Notes: a model not told the origin generated them from the letters alone. DNA of 64,000 nt from Pascua guehoae (GCA_001600415.1 BCJX01000018.1:402112-466111); one strand, 5' to 3'; numbered from the stretch's first letter, positions 47,403 to 58,396 are shown. A program made the numbers and translations.

Positions 47403-49160
47403 ATGCCAATCGCTACCACGACTCCAATCCCCGCCACAGCAGTACACCCCCACGACCGCCCCTCACGTACGGCTACCCCGCTGTCGATTCTCGACTCAGC
47501 GCTCGCCGAGCTGACCCCGACTGCGGCGACGTGGTTTTTCAACTCCCCGCTCGACGCCGCCCTCCTCAAGGAAAGTCTCGAGCACACCCTATCAGCGTAT
47601 CCATTCCTGTGCGGGCGCCTAACCCTCGCCCCGTCGGAAATGGACACGGACACCAACCCCGTAACGCCCTCGGACCTCGCCTCTGCACCGGCGCACAGCG
47701 GGCGCTTCGGCCGCGTATGGGTGGTGTTCGGGGACGCCGACCCGGGTGTCCTCTTCACCGTGTCCGACGTGAGCGAGCCGCTCGACTCTGTCCTCCCCAC
47801 CCCCACAAAGTCCGGGTGGGACACGACACAGACCTCAACCCTCATCGCCCCGGCGCTCGGTGGGCTCGTGCACCTCCGCCCCCGGACGCGCGGCCACGCA
47901 GCCGTGGTGCACCTCACACGCTTCCCCGACGGCGCCGCGCTCAGTTTCGCCGCCCACCACTCCCTCCTCGACGCCCAGGCCGCGGCGGGGTTTATGCGCC
48001 ACTGGGCCGCCGTCCACCGGGCCCTCGTGAAAAAACAGCCCCTCCCTCAGTCACCAGCGGTATGGGACCCGCTCGCCCTCGACGCCTATGCGGCGGGGGA
48101 TATTGACAGCCCCAACGCGGATCCCGCGGTTGTGGCCCTTGCGGAGAAAATCCCCCAGCTCCATCTCGACTTCTGGCACCCCGACTCTGCCCACGGGCCA
48201 GACTATGTCGCTGCCGTGCGTGCCAAACCACCCTCGGCGGCACTGGACGCCCTCGATGCCGCCCAGGGACGGGGGCGCGGGCGCCCCGCGCCGTGGGATA
48301 CCTGCGACCCGGGGGCGGTTGTGCTTGATCGCGCCGTGGACTTTTCGCCCAATGACATTGCCGCCCTGTATGGCGTGGGCACAGATACTGCGGGTGGCGT
48401 GGATACTGCCACGGACGTCACCAGCGCCATGAATGGCGCAGACCGTGGCGCAAATGGCACTCATGCCACGAAAACGGACGCCAACAATAATGGCGCCGCC
48501 GATGCCAATTGCACAGATGTGGCGCACGAAAACAGAAACCCCCGGAACTCGAGTCCAACTCCTGTCCCCCGCTTATCCCGCCTCGACACCGTCCTCGCGG
48601 CGGTGTGGCGCGCGATCGTCCGCGCCCGCGACCTCCCCGAGACACGGGTGGGACTGCACTACTGCCGCGGTGTGCGGCGGCGCGTCGACCCGCCCCTCCC
48701 CGCCTCGTTTGTGGGGGCGGCACTTGTCAACGTCTCTGCATTCGCCACGAGCACCCAGCTCTCGAGAAATGGCAGTGACAGGTACAGGCTAAAGCACGCG
48801 GCGCGCGAGATCCGCCGTGGCGTCGCCTCGGTCGATTCAACGACCGTCCCCGCCATCCTGCACACGATGGCGCACGGGCTCGACCCCGTCCGCGAGTGGA
48901 ATGCTTTTATCGGCGAGGAGAATGTGCTCGCCACGTCGTGGCTCGATATCGGCGCTTACGACGTGGACTTCGGACTGGGGACGCCCGTGCTCGTGCACGC
49001 GTTCATGCCCCCCGTCGACGGGCTTGTCGTTGCCATGGAGGTGCCAGGGAGTGAGGGGGAGGGGAGGTGGTACAAGGCGGGGGTTAGGGTGAGGATGCTG
49101 TTGAGGGAGGGCGTGATGGGGCGTGTTTTGGACGAGCTGGCGGCTTGGAAGGGGGAGTGA
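47403..49160 (+). CDS. BAHD-type acyltransferase (585 aa)
   Basis: Single exon. The catalytic HxxxD motif is present as HHSLLD (His 186, Asp 190). The structural DFGWG motif near the C-terminus appears as DFGLG (residues 522-526). The N-terminal half shows SLEHTLSAYPFLCGRL, typical of the family (Pfam PF02458). BAHD enzymes move an acyl group from an acyl-CoA to an alcohol or amine; fungal members act in secondary metabolism. A Gly/Asn/Thr-rich low-complexity insert (about 335-385) separates the two halves at the usual linker. No signal peptide is seen, so it is probably cytosolic. It converges on the siderophore transporter, whose stop lies 730 nt away. A link to siderophore acylation is only a neighbourhood inference. 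Confidence 0.87.
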   Translation: MPIATTTPIPATAVHPHDRPSRTATPLSILDSALAELTPTAATWFFNSPLDAALLKESLEHTLSAYPFLCGRLTLAPSEMDTDTNPVTPSDLASAPAHSGRFGRVWVVFGDADPGVLFTVSDVSEPLDSVLPTPTKSGWDTTQTSTLIAPALGGLVHLRPRTRGHAAVVHLTRFPDGAALSFAAHHSLLDAQAAAGFMRHWAAVHRALVKKQPLPQSPAVWDPLALDAYAAGDIDSPNADPAVVALAEKIPQLHLDFWHPDSAHGPDYVAAVRAKPPSAALDALDAAQGRGRGRPAPWDTCDPGAVVLDRAVDFSPNDIAALYGVGTDTAGGVDTATDVTSAMNGADRGANGTHATKTDANNNGAADANCTDVAHENRNPRNSSPTPVPRLSRLDTVLAAVWRAIVRARDLPETRVGLHYCRGVRRRVDPPLPASFVGAALVNVSAFATSTQLSRNGSDRYRLKHAAREIRRGVASVDSTTVPAILHTMAHGLDPVREWNAFIGEENVLATSWLDIGAYDVDFGLGTPVLVHAFMPPVDGLVVAMEVPGSEGEGRWYKAGVRVRMLLREGVMGRVLDELAAWKGE

Positions 49161-49891
49161 GATGATGGTCAACGTAGGATTGGATAACACTGACATTGAG
49201 ATTGTGTGGGTGAGAATCTAGGTAGCATGGACTTGTGATGGTATGGACAATAAACGAGTTTGCAGTGTGGTCCCCGAATCCTGTAAAGAACCATGACCAG
49301 ATGGGTGAGGTGTGGCTGAAATTTTTCTCCGCCGCAACAAGATGACAACTATGGGGATAAATAGTGAAGCAAGACGGGGATGCCTGACGAAATACTTTAC
49401 GCCAGGGGGGGGGGGGGGGGTGAGTATTTGTAAGCTTGGGTATCGCCGTGCGAGCCCCCTGACGCGGGAGCCACATTATCCGCTGTTAACCCCTTCTGTT
49501 GAAGGACACGATAGACGAAGGTAGTCTCGACATCCGATACGGCCTGCTCGATCGTGACGACGACCGCGAACAGTCCCGTTCAAGGTTCAAGGTTAAGCTT
49601 GTCGCAGGGTTACCTCTACAGGGTAGGGGTTGTTATCAAGTAGCGACAGAAATTAGAGCGTGTACTCGTACACCAATCTCGTCCAGACTCTTATATAGTC
49701 CAGACAAGCCTGGTGCCACGATTAGATTGTTGAGTACCCACAGTAGGTCCCGGTCAGTCGTACCAAGTGGCTGCACAAACAGTAAACGCGTACGGCAGTT
49801 GCATGGATGGGGCTATTATACAGAATGTGTGGGGAGGCTCCCCTTTTTTTACACCCCCAACTACCGTGTGATGAACTCGGAAATAATCTAT
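49161..49891. other. Convergent intergenic region with G16 tract
   Basis: This lies between the 3' ends of the BAHD and SIT genes and includes a run of 16 G at 49405-49420. No gene is seen. Confidence 0.6.
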
Positions 49892-52258
49892 CTACAGGCG
49901 GGACTCGGCATTCTGGACAGGCGGCTGGCCATTGTACGAGTCGTCTGTTTCGCGCGAGGTCATCGAGTCCTTTTCGGCGTCGTCGAGACTCTGCTTGTCG
50001 CCGAGGACAGGGTTGTCGAGACCGAGGGAGAGGAGGATGAGGACTGTCGCAAGACAGATACCGGTAATGCAGAGGTAGCGCTGGACCTCACGGTAGGCGG
50101 CATCGAGGGCGTCGCGGGCGGGCGTGCCGATGGGGTTGGTGACAATAAACGTGAACGGGCTGCCGTACGCCTCGAGGGCGAGAGTGCTCGCGTTGGCGAC
50201 ACCGGCTGCGTTCATGTTGTTGAGAATGTGCTTGGGGAGCGTGTTGGTCCAGATGCCACCGGCAATGGTGTTACCCAGCGCAGAGCCGATCTGGTAGCTG
50301 GTCGGTGTCAGCAGATGACATGTGCTGGGAATATTTTCAAACTCACAAGGAGAGGTACAGCGCAGTGACGATGGCGGTGCGCTCGTGCTTGACAGCCGAC
50401 TGAATCGTCACCTGGGTAGTGTAGGGGAGGAAACCGCCTGTCGGAGTAAGCATTGGTAATGTTGGACAGCCACAATGGACATTGCAAAACGCTACTCACC
50501 AGCGATACCAAGGACCACCTCGGCGGCAATGATACCAGCAAAGTCCGAGGTCGAGTGGCCGCCGCGGAAGCGGATGAGAAGACCGAATGCAACGACAAAG
50601 AGACAGGCGCCAATGACAATAAGCCACTTGACGCGGCGCAGGTACCGGGCAACGAGACCGAGAGTGAGACCGACGACAGTAGAGACAAACGAGTAGACGT
50701 TTGACACACGCGTCGCCTCCTTAACAGACCTGAGGCGCTCGTCAGCCATCTGACACGCGGTCGCGGATGGGTTCCTAGTAGACTCACTTGCCAAACGAGA
50801 CGACGAGGGTGTTGTAGAGGTAGTCACCCTGAGTGTACCAGGTGGTGTTGAGCATGATGGCAATGCCGAGGGCACAGAGAACGGAGCGGTTCTTGAGGAG
50901 CTTGAAGGGAAGAAGAGGGTAGCGAGCAAGCTTGACCTCCCAGACGATAAAGGCGGGAAGTGCGACGACGAAACCAACGACGAGGGGCGCAATCACAGTC
51001 GCCGTATTCCAGATGTCCTTTGCACCACCAGCAAGAGTAAAGGGAAGGAGGATGAGTGCGAGGGCAGCCGCGAGCAAAAGGCAGCCGGCGATATCGGCCT
51101 TCCAGAAAAAGTCGACCCAGAGCGAACCCCGAAGCATGTCCCTGTATGGCGAGGGAAGGTTCTTGAGGAGGCCAGCCTTCTTGGCGCGCACCTCACCCGA
51201 GACGAGCGAAGCGAACAGAGGCATGCAGCAAACGGGGAAGATGATGGCCCACATGGCGAAAGCCCATTGCCAAGAGATGGAGTCCATGGCGGCCTGGGCA
51301 ATGTCGGCCGACACCCAAGCATTGATGAGGAACGGCACCGCGGGGATGTAGGAGAAGAAGAGACGGTTACGGAGCGAGGTTGTGTCGGCAATGACAACCT
51401 CGACGAGGACTAGCAGGTCAGCACACTTCACAACGGGCACAGTACCGCACTCGGCATCGGCTAGAGGAGGAGGAATCTGAAAAAGCAGTGTAGCTCGATC
51501 ATGCCATGCCGGGCCAATCCTCGTCACGAGCCCTCACAACAGGCGCTAGACAACACTCTCGCCTACCACACTCACGCATGACACCCGTATAGCCAAACTG
51601 GTACACGACCGCGCCGCCCGAGAACTGGGCCACGTTCTTGGACGCGGAAACGACGATGGTACCGACGAGGTAGAAGACGACGCTGACGACGAGGATGGAG
51701 ACACGGCCAAAGTAGTCGGAAATCTTCGCAAACGCAGGCTGCGCGGCGGCGGCGACAATGGCGCGGACAACGGCGACAGTCGAGATCTGGCCATTGAACT
51801 TCATGTCATCAAGAGCGTAGCCCTGGTACACGTAGCGGAGCGTGCCGTCGAGGCTGCAGAGTGTGAGTCCATGTTTCAGTGGGGGGTGGGTGGATCATCA
51901 ATTGCGGCCCCTGCCCCTGCCGCGTGCGCAGTCATTACCGCAATGTCGTCCCTACAGGAGGCGTACGCCACTGGTTATAGGTACTCACCCATAGGCATCT
52001 GTACGTCAGCACCGGTCGCGGAGGGGGTTGACGAGTGCCTGCCAAAAGAAAAAAGAACTCACAAGCAGTGAAGAAGATACCGATGAAGAGCATGTACAGG
52101 TGCCACTTCTTGAACATGGTCGTGATGGCCTCGATACGCGCGACACCGGGCGACTTGTCGTCGTGGGGGTCGACAATCTCATGCGTGTTGTAGAGGTTGC
52201 TCTCGGCACGCTCGATGTCGTAACCCACATCGCGGGTGGAGTCGGCCTTTTCGTTCAT
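49892..52258 (-). CDS. Siderophore-iron transporter, MFS SIT/ARN family (610 aa)
   Basis: Seven minus-strand exons: 52258-52063, 51998-51989, 51853-51576, 51409-50788, 50729-50500, 50437-50347 and 50297-49892. A hydrophilic N-terminus (MNEKADSTRDV) precedes about 14 hydrophobic segments. TVAVVRAIVAAAAQPAFAKI and SDYFGRVSILVVSVVFYLVG, then EVVIADTTSLRNRLFFSYIP, are hallmarks of fungal siderophore transporters (Sit1/Arn/Mir). These import ferric siderophores by proton symport at the plasma or endosomal membrane. The final loop and tail (YQIGSALGNTIAGGIWTNTL) also fit. Exon 2 is a 10-nt microexon needed to encode the AYAYG junction. Intron 3 (166 nt) is the longest. An exact iron-GATA motif lies about 340 nt upstream, so iron repression is likely. 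The siderophore cannot be named. Confidence 0.93.
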
Positions 52259-52594
52259 GTTGTGTTTCTGTGTATGTGTGTGGGGGGTGGGGGATAGAGA
52301 GTGTAGGTCAGTGAGCAAAGAGTGTGGGTCGAGTAGCTCTGGAGAGAGCGTTTATAGTGAAAGAAGGGGAGCACGATATCGACTGCGGTCGATCTTATAT
52401 TAGAACAGGCCGGTGGGCTCATGGCCCATCTCGGATCACATGGTTGGGGTGCGAGTGCACGGGAAATCGAAGTCAGAGACCCCGCCAGGCCGCCAGGAGT
52501 CCCTTTGTGGTCTCGTATGCCTACCCCTCGCCCTTTGCATCGTTGCAGTTGCTGGGCATCCTGGCTGTTCAGGGTACGGTGCTATATTCAGGTT

Positions 52595-52603
52595 ATCTGA
52601 TAA
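52595..52603 (+). promoter_or_regulatory. Iron-responsive GATA site (ATCTGATAA) upstream of SIT
   Basis: ATCTGATAA matches exactly the ATCWGATAA consensus reported for fungal iron-repressing GATA factors (SRE/SreA/Sre1, Fep1 type). It is embedded in TTATCTGATAA, so both strands carry a GATAA core. It lies about 340 nt upstream of the transporter's start codon (52258, minus strand). Confidence 0.6.
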
Positions 52604-53493
52604 AAAATTCTTTCGGCGCTACGATGGCAGAGGGTAGGGCTGGCCCTTGCGCGACCTACGTATTGCGTAGGTGGCAGCGTCCGAAAAGGGACCTGTGCCT
52701 TTGTTTTTGCGGCCGACTGCGCACTTGTTGACATTATTTCATTGGCCAGCTGGGTGCTTCGCCCATCGCACTTTGCGGTCGCCGAGGGTCTAGATTTCCA
52801 GAGCTCGTTAAGCGCGTTAAAGTCTCGCTTCACTTTGGGTGGGGGATTGTGCACCCAGGGGCCCACAGGAGACTTGGGCCTGGGACTGGGCTTGACAACC
52901 CGAAATTTATGCGCATCAAGCGAGTGCAAGGACATTGGGTGGCCCTGTGGTTTGACCTTGCTGGGTCGTTTAGAATGTTCAGCGCGAGGGCCTCGAGCGC
53001 GCTAGCGTGGCTGCACCCCAACACCATTGGCATAGACCGTTGCTGACGAGCCTTTCATCCTGCCCTGCCAAGATCACAAGTCACGCAGAACGGTCGCCTC
53101 ATCGCATGCACCTCATGGCATGGCTGGAGATTCAACTGCAGTTCTGTGGTGGAGCACGCCAACCTTGGGCCGAGGAATTCCGGACACCTCACGTGGGCTT
53201 GGCATCGACCATCTTCAACCCTCAACAAGCCTCCGAGATCTCAGGAGCACGCCGGAATGGTGCTGTGGGCTTTGCGTTCCGGAGCTAGCCTGTTCTGGGT
53301 TCGGAGCTGGACCCGGTTAGTCAGTTTTGTGCGGCTTCTGAAGTTCTGAATGGCAAGCCATCCCGATTCCGGGCGTGTAATGGGAACTTTGTCGCAGCGG
53401 GGTGGCGGGCCCAGTGGCAGTCTCAAGCCCCCAAGCCACCACCCATGTGGGCATTGTGAGTGGTCCGCGCAGCAACAAAATTAGGTGGTGGCG

Positions 53494-53657
53494 TTCTTGT
53501 TCTATTGTTGTTGCCTCGCACTGCGCCGTAGTTGGCTTCTTACCATGACGTGGGTGCATCCGGAAGATTTTCGGACAGATGGATCTTGTTCTTTTGTTGC
53601 AGTGTCATTGCTGACTTCTTACCGCGATTTGGTGCATTCAGAAGATTTTCGGACAAG
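53494..53657. repeat. Imperfect ~80-bp tandem duplication
   Basis: Two copies start with TCTTGTTCT, pass through a shared CTTCTTACC and end in GAAGATTTTCGGACA (copy 1 about 53495-53580, copy 2 about 53584-53657). Copy lengths differ by about 10 nt. Confidence 0.75.
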
Positions 53658-54377
53658 GGGACGTCGTCGGTCTTGGCGGGCAGCATGCGGAACAGTATGT
53701 GAGGAAAGGTTCGTGAGGGGCGCAGGGTGACGCTGTCTCTCGTCTCTCTCTGCTCAGCTCGCAATCGTGAAGAGATACATTCCTCGCCATCCCTGTGCCG
53801 CATCACGAACCTCTTCCTCACCGTCGTAGGCCCTGGTCACAGTTGGTCTGCACCGGCTTTCCCAGAAAGCAAAATTGACGACAGACAGAGAAGCCAGCAC
53901 GATCTTCTTATCAAGTTACCGCTATGTTGTGCTAGAATCGCTGTCGAGCAACAGCTTCCATTGCTCGTGCTGAATGTCGTCCCAAGCTCTTGCCCAAATA
54001 AACCCGTTGGGAGCCAGCCGACATCGGCGTGCTGGCGCAAAGTGGTTCCGCACCTCCACCACTGCGAAGGTGAACGAACATTGTGGTGCCGCGGTTGCTC
54101 CAACTGTGGGGTCAAGGCCATGAAGTCATCGCTCACCATGCCGTCACTGCTAATAAACTAACCGGGTGCATCAGCAGCATCAATGCGAAACGCGCCAAAG
54201 GCTGTTTCGCTGGAACATCCCAGAATTCACATCGATGAATGAACTCTTGACCGCAGCCATGCACGCACATAGGCACTGGGCATATATCAAAGCCATGCTA
54301 GCTACCGTTCTTGGCGCAAGCTACACAGGTCGTCTCCCGTCACTTACCTCACCCCACGTCACACAAGCATCGCGAAC

Positions 54378-55169
54378 ATGGCTCAAAACATCACCTCGTC
54401 CCAGCTGCAGGCTCCCGACCAGGCGGTCGGCGTGTTTCCTCAGTACTGCCTCAAGGACTCGACGACCATTACGATCAGCGAGAAGGTGCAGGGCGAGGGC
54501 GGTGTGGTGAGTGGAGCGAGTGGAGGACGAGTCGTGGCTGTTGCACTTGAAGGTTGCCAAGCGAGGTGGGCACTGCAGAGGTGACTGACGCGGCAGATGG
54601 GCTTCACGATCAAGAACCCCCAGGGTGGCACCATCCTGGTGTGTGAGGGCTCGGGTGCTACTGGTGACGAGCGCAGTGAGTATTGATCCCAGCCACGTAC
54701 GCGACGTGCAGACATGCGCAACGGCTGTCACCTGCGCTACCGAGTTGTCCATCATACCGAGCGTTCGCCTGACGTTTTCCCAGTCGTAAATGACCCATAC
54801 GGCGTGCTGGCCTTCAAGATCCGCCACAAGACGTTCCCTCGCCGCTTTGTGGGCGTCGACACGACGGGCACAAAGCTGTTTGAAGTGAACAAGAAGTCGC
54901 TCACTCTTAGCGGTGGGTATCGCTCCCAGGGGCACCAATGACTCGAGCCAACCCGCGTCTTGACCTCCAACTCCAGACTAACGACACAGACAAGCCCACG
55001 ATTGAGGCAAAGTTCCGCAACTCGTCAGACGACAAGGAAAAGAAACTCGAGCTCGACGTCAAGACAAACACCATCCACCTCGACGGCCAGACCGTCGTGC
55101 ACATGAAGGACCGCAAGGTCCAGCGCGGCAACCAGCAGGCCGAGGAGACTGTGAGTCGCGGGTGGGGCG

Positions 55170-55211
<42 letters not shown>

Positions 55212-55378
55212 GTGGGAGGGGAGGGCTGGCGGCGTGAACCTGTAACTTGGACATCGTGGCTGACGACAAGTACCCGGTCACGGTCGCTGCTGGCGTCGAC
55301 CTCGCCATTATCGCGGCACTGTGCCTGTGCTACGACGAGATTGAGTTTGAGCGCCTGGAAGAGGGTTACACGGACTAG
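54378..55378 (+). CDS. LURP-one-related (Tubby-like fold) protein (201 aa)
   Basis: Exons are 54378-54506, 54597-54675, 54784-54912, 54990-55150 and 55271-55378. The pattern TITISEKVQGEGGVMGFTIK, then ILVCEGSG, then GVLAFKIRHK, then VTVAAGVDLAIIAALCLCYD is that of the LOR family (Pfam PF04525), small beta-barrel proteins related to phospholipid scramblases and Tubby. They occur in plants and fungi, mostly without known biochemical role. The length is normal for the family. The exon 4 acceptor after GACACAG (54989) is preferred, since an earlier CAG would give a stop. The last intron contains a 40-nt G run, so its true length is uncertain. The acceptor AAG at 55270 is weak. Confidence 0.8.
55171..55210. 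repeat. 40-nt poly-G tract in the last intron of the LOR gene
   Basis: Uninterrupted run of 40 G on the coding strand, starting 20 nt after the splice donor. Confidence 0.85.
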
Positions 55379-56231
55379 GCGACACGTTGTATGGACTTGT
55401 AGCAGTATGGAACACGATGTAATGCGCAAAATGCAGCGAGATGGACAGTGTTCGATGCTGGTCATGGTAGCGGATGGTGATAGCCCCGCGGGTGATGGCT
55501 CTCGATGTCACGCACAGCATGGCATCCTGATCTCATCAGGACTCGTTGACGTGCACCCCCTATGATTATCACCTCCATGATTGTCACCATCATGTGCTCC
55601 CGTCATGTGCACGTCTCATCACCATTCTGTCTACATGGCTCTTATACTTCAGCCGTGCAGCTGCATAGATGGATCATAACAGTTTTCTCTCAACTACAGT
55701 ATAGGAGCCTGAGTCTTGCAGACATCGCGCCATCCTCGTTTCCTCACACTCGAGGTGGTTCTGGGAAAGTCGAGTCTGCAATGTTCTAAGAATCTCAGAC
55801 CCAACGCTTGCGCAACACTCTCTCCCCAGGGGATCGAAAGCAAGACAATGGCGGCGTAGGATCCGATAGCGGTGTCTCGACAAGGGTCGGATCTTTCACC
55901 AGGCACTACTCCTTACTATACTCTCATGACTGACATGGCCTCCTTCCTTGCTGACCAGCCATATCAGGTAGCTGTGCACTGAACGACACTTGCTGAGTGC
56001 GAGCAGTTCCCTCCGCTGAACCCCTCACTGGGTCGCCCATCATGTTCATCCAAGTCAGTCCCTGTGCCGCATCCAAGCACCACTGCCAGCTGTACGCTTC
56101 ATGAGCTACAACTCTACACCCTTCCTCGTCGATGAGAGCAACTCGCGACCCCGACCGCCTCCCGCAGTCTCCGTCGTCCAAGACATAAACACGGGCAGCT
56201 GTGGCGATTGTCTGCAGTGCCGTCGTGGCGC
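55379..56231. other. Convergent intergenic region
   Basis: This lies between the LOR gene and the small minus-strand gene at 56232. No recognisable gene, RNA or repeat was found. Confidence 0.6.
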
Positions 56232-56474
56232 CTACTTGGGGTTGGGCACTACCTTGCCGACCTCGATGCCGGCCTTCTCGGCCTCGCCGACGCGCACCTC
56301 CTCGGCCTTGTTCTCCATTTGCTGCGCGGCGCTCTTGGACGCCGCGGGCGCCGGCGCCGCGCCGCCCGTGACGGTCGCCTCCTTCTGGCCGAGCGCGGCG
56401 GCGGCCGCGGCCTCGGCGACATTGGCGGCGGGGTTCTGCGCCTGGGCGGCAGACTGGGAGCGGGTGGATGGCAT
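56232..56474 (-). CDS. Small Ala-rich hydrophilic protein (80 aa)
   Basis: Single exon, MPSTRSQSAAQAQNPAAN through EVGKVVPNPK. It is Ala/Glu/Gln-rich with no membrane segment and a strong third-position G/C bias like neighbouring genes. A CA-rich leader precedes the ATG. The composition (Ala-rich, Lys/Glu repeats, GIEVGKVVPNP end) resembles small stress- or seed-maturation-like proteins found across basidiomycetes, but I cannot assign a family. It could alternatively be the last exon of a longer gene, although no upstream exon was seen. Confidence 0.6.
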   Translation of the reverse strand: MPSTRSQSAAQAQNPAANVAEAAAAAALGQKEATVTGGAAPAPAASKSAAQQMENKAEEVRVGEAEKAGIEVGKVVPNPK

Positions 56475-57516
56475 CGTGGGGGTTGGTGTGTTTGTGCGTT
56501 CGGGGTGGTGGTGGGCAGAAGGGGTTGGGAGTGGTTGGGCGAGGTTGAGACCGGTGCAGGTGTTTTTGTGCGCAGGGGTCTGTTGAGCTGGGTGGTGCTG
56601 GGTGCTGGGTGCTTGGTGCTGGGTGTAGGCTGGGTGGGATTCTGGATGCGACGACGGTTATGTATGCGGGCGAGGGATGACGTCGTGCGGGGGTTATGAC
56701 GCAACAATCGCCAAGTGTGCCGGCCTTCTCTTGCCTCGGTCTTGCTCTCGCAGGAGACCGCCCCAGCATCGCCTACCATGGTTCTGCAGTTTACTAGTCT
56801 CGCTCTCCCCGTGTGCGATCATTCTAGCAAAAGTCTATTTTGGCTGCCGGGCCATGCTGCCATGCTAGTCCCACGCGTCCATGTCGGCATGCTCGTAGAG
56901 GTAGAGGCGCACCAGACAGGCACGAGTTGGATGCTGGCTGCAGGGCAGTTATTGTCCAAACAGCTGTGTTCTGCATCGTCGTGCATAGAGGAGCACGACA
57001 TCTTCTTTGGCAACTTGCGCACCTTCCACAATCGAGAACAGGACGATGGACAAGGTAGACTGCCACAAACACACGCCAATGTCTCACTTTCTGAACCGAC
57101 TTCGCTGCCCACCTTGAAGTCGCCGTTGCGATCACGGGTTGCCGAACAAGTCGTTGCGGAAGGGCCACGCTTATCCTGATGCTCGAGGTGAAGCGAGAAG
57201 GCAGATTTCTCAACTGACCGAACTCCTGGCATGACCTGAACCCCTTGCATCCCAACGATGACCGAATATCAATGGCCTCCTTCCATTTTCCACACCAAAC
57301 AGTTCTCGAAGGGTGTCGTGCCATCCCCGATGTCTACAATCCGTCACACCCCTCTTGTAGCGATTGCCATTGTCCATCCCGTTACTCCCATCCTCGCTCC
57401 TTCCATCTAGCGGACCCTCGTCACCGCCACAACACTCTTCACGAAATGAAACCAAGGGAGCAAACAGCAGTCGCCAAAGCTGCACCACTCGCAATCGCTC
57501 AGTCCTCAAACAAGGA
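56475..57516. other. Intergenic region with possible minus-strand exon remnants
   Basis: On the minus strand about 57200-56870 some stretches read like exons: LEHQDKRGPSATTCSATRDR, then NGDFK, a possible 52-nt intron, then STLSIVLFSIVEGAQVAKED, and separately LVRLYLYEHADMDAWD ending in a stop. I could not assemble a gene. It may be a remnant. Confidence 0.3.
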
Positions 57517-57599
57517 TCTCTGTTCGTATATCGGTTTAGTATGCTCGCTTGTCATCTTTATGATCGCGGGAGAGCGGAGTTCGACTCTCCGACAGAGAG
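57517..57599 (+). tRNA. tRNA-Asp(GTC) with 10-nt intron
   Basis: Acceptor TCTCTGT (57517-57523) pairs perfectly with ACAGAGA (57592-57598). The D arm is GTA...TAT. The anticodon stem is CTCGC/GCGGG with anticodon GTC at 57551-57553. An intron of 10 nt (57555-57564) follows position 37 and contains ATGA, complementary to part of the anticodon loop. The T arm is CGGAG-TTCGACT-CTCCG. A T-rich stretch after 57603 is a likely Pol III terminator. The intron is very short for a nuclear tRNA. Confidence 0.9.
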
Positions 57600-58333
57600 C
57601 TCTTCCTTTTTGAATTGAATTGATGGTGTCGAAGAGCTGAAGAGACGAAGCAAAACACGACGGGACGCGTCTCCACTACCTTCTCGACGATGCGTATCAT
57701 CATCTCTGCACTTGGGTGTTGGTACATACGTGCCTGGGTCTAGTACAGGTGTTTGTGACGTCAGTCTTACGCTTTTGGGCGCTCGAAAAGTAACAAGACT
57801 CGTCCATCGGGCCACAGGGGGCAGGTCTGTGGGCGTGGGCGAGGAGATGTAGGGCAGGATGAGAACGATGTGCGCGTATGTAGTTCCAGCTGCAATACAC
57901 TAGGAACCACGCCGAGTTGCGCTCCTGGCCGTGTCCATGGTCCCTTTTGGAGTCTGATCAGAGTGGGCTCAAGGCTCAAGCCTCACTATACCATTGCTGG
58001 GGGCGAGGATAACGAGCTGTCAAGAGTGCGCTATCTGGGTCAAATATGAGCAGAAACTGTCGACCGTTCCCCGGAGCGCTGGAGAGCGGGAGCCCATCAA
58101 CGCCATTCACCTGTTGAGGTATCGTTACAGCTTCCGTCAAAAAGGTCCGTCAAAAGGCCGAGGGATGCCGCGGCATGGCCGTTCATTCTGCTGCAGAGCA
58201 GAGAGTCCAACGAGTTGTTCTGTCTCGCCCTGCGCCACTTGACGGACGTTTTTGACGGAGTTTGTAACTCTTAAGCATGTGGTCTTTGGCTGGTACGCCG
58301 CCATACCACTGCGTTTACCGGGAAGCCACCCCT

Positions 58334-58364
<31 letters not shown>

Positions 58365-58396
58365 CTGAGCGATGAGTGCATACCCTCTAAACAGCT
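57600..58396. other. Intergenic region with C28 tract
   Basis: This lies between tRNA-Asp and the 3' end of TSF1. A run of 28 C at about 58334-58361 ends 36 nt from the TSF1 stop codon. AAAGGTCCGTCAAAAGG and TTGACGGACGTTTTTGACGG at 58138-58260 form a loose inverted pair. No gene is seen. Confidence 0.55.

Larger units (their letters stand above)
52259..54377. other. Divergent intergenic region between SIT and the LURP-one-related gene
   Basis: 2.1 kb with the iron-GATA site near its left end and an imperfect ~80-bp tandem duplication at 53494-53657. No convincing coding sequence was found. Confidence 0.55.
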
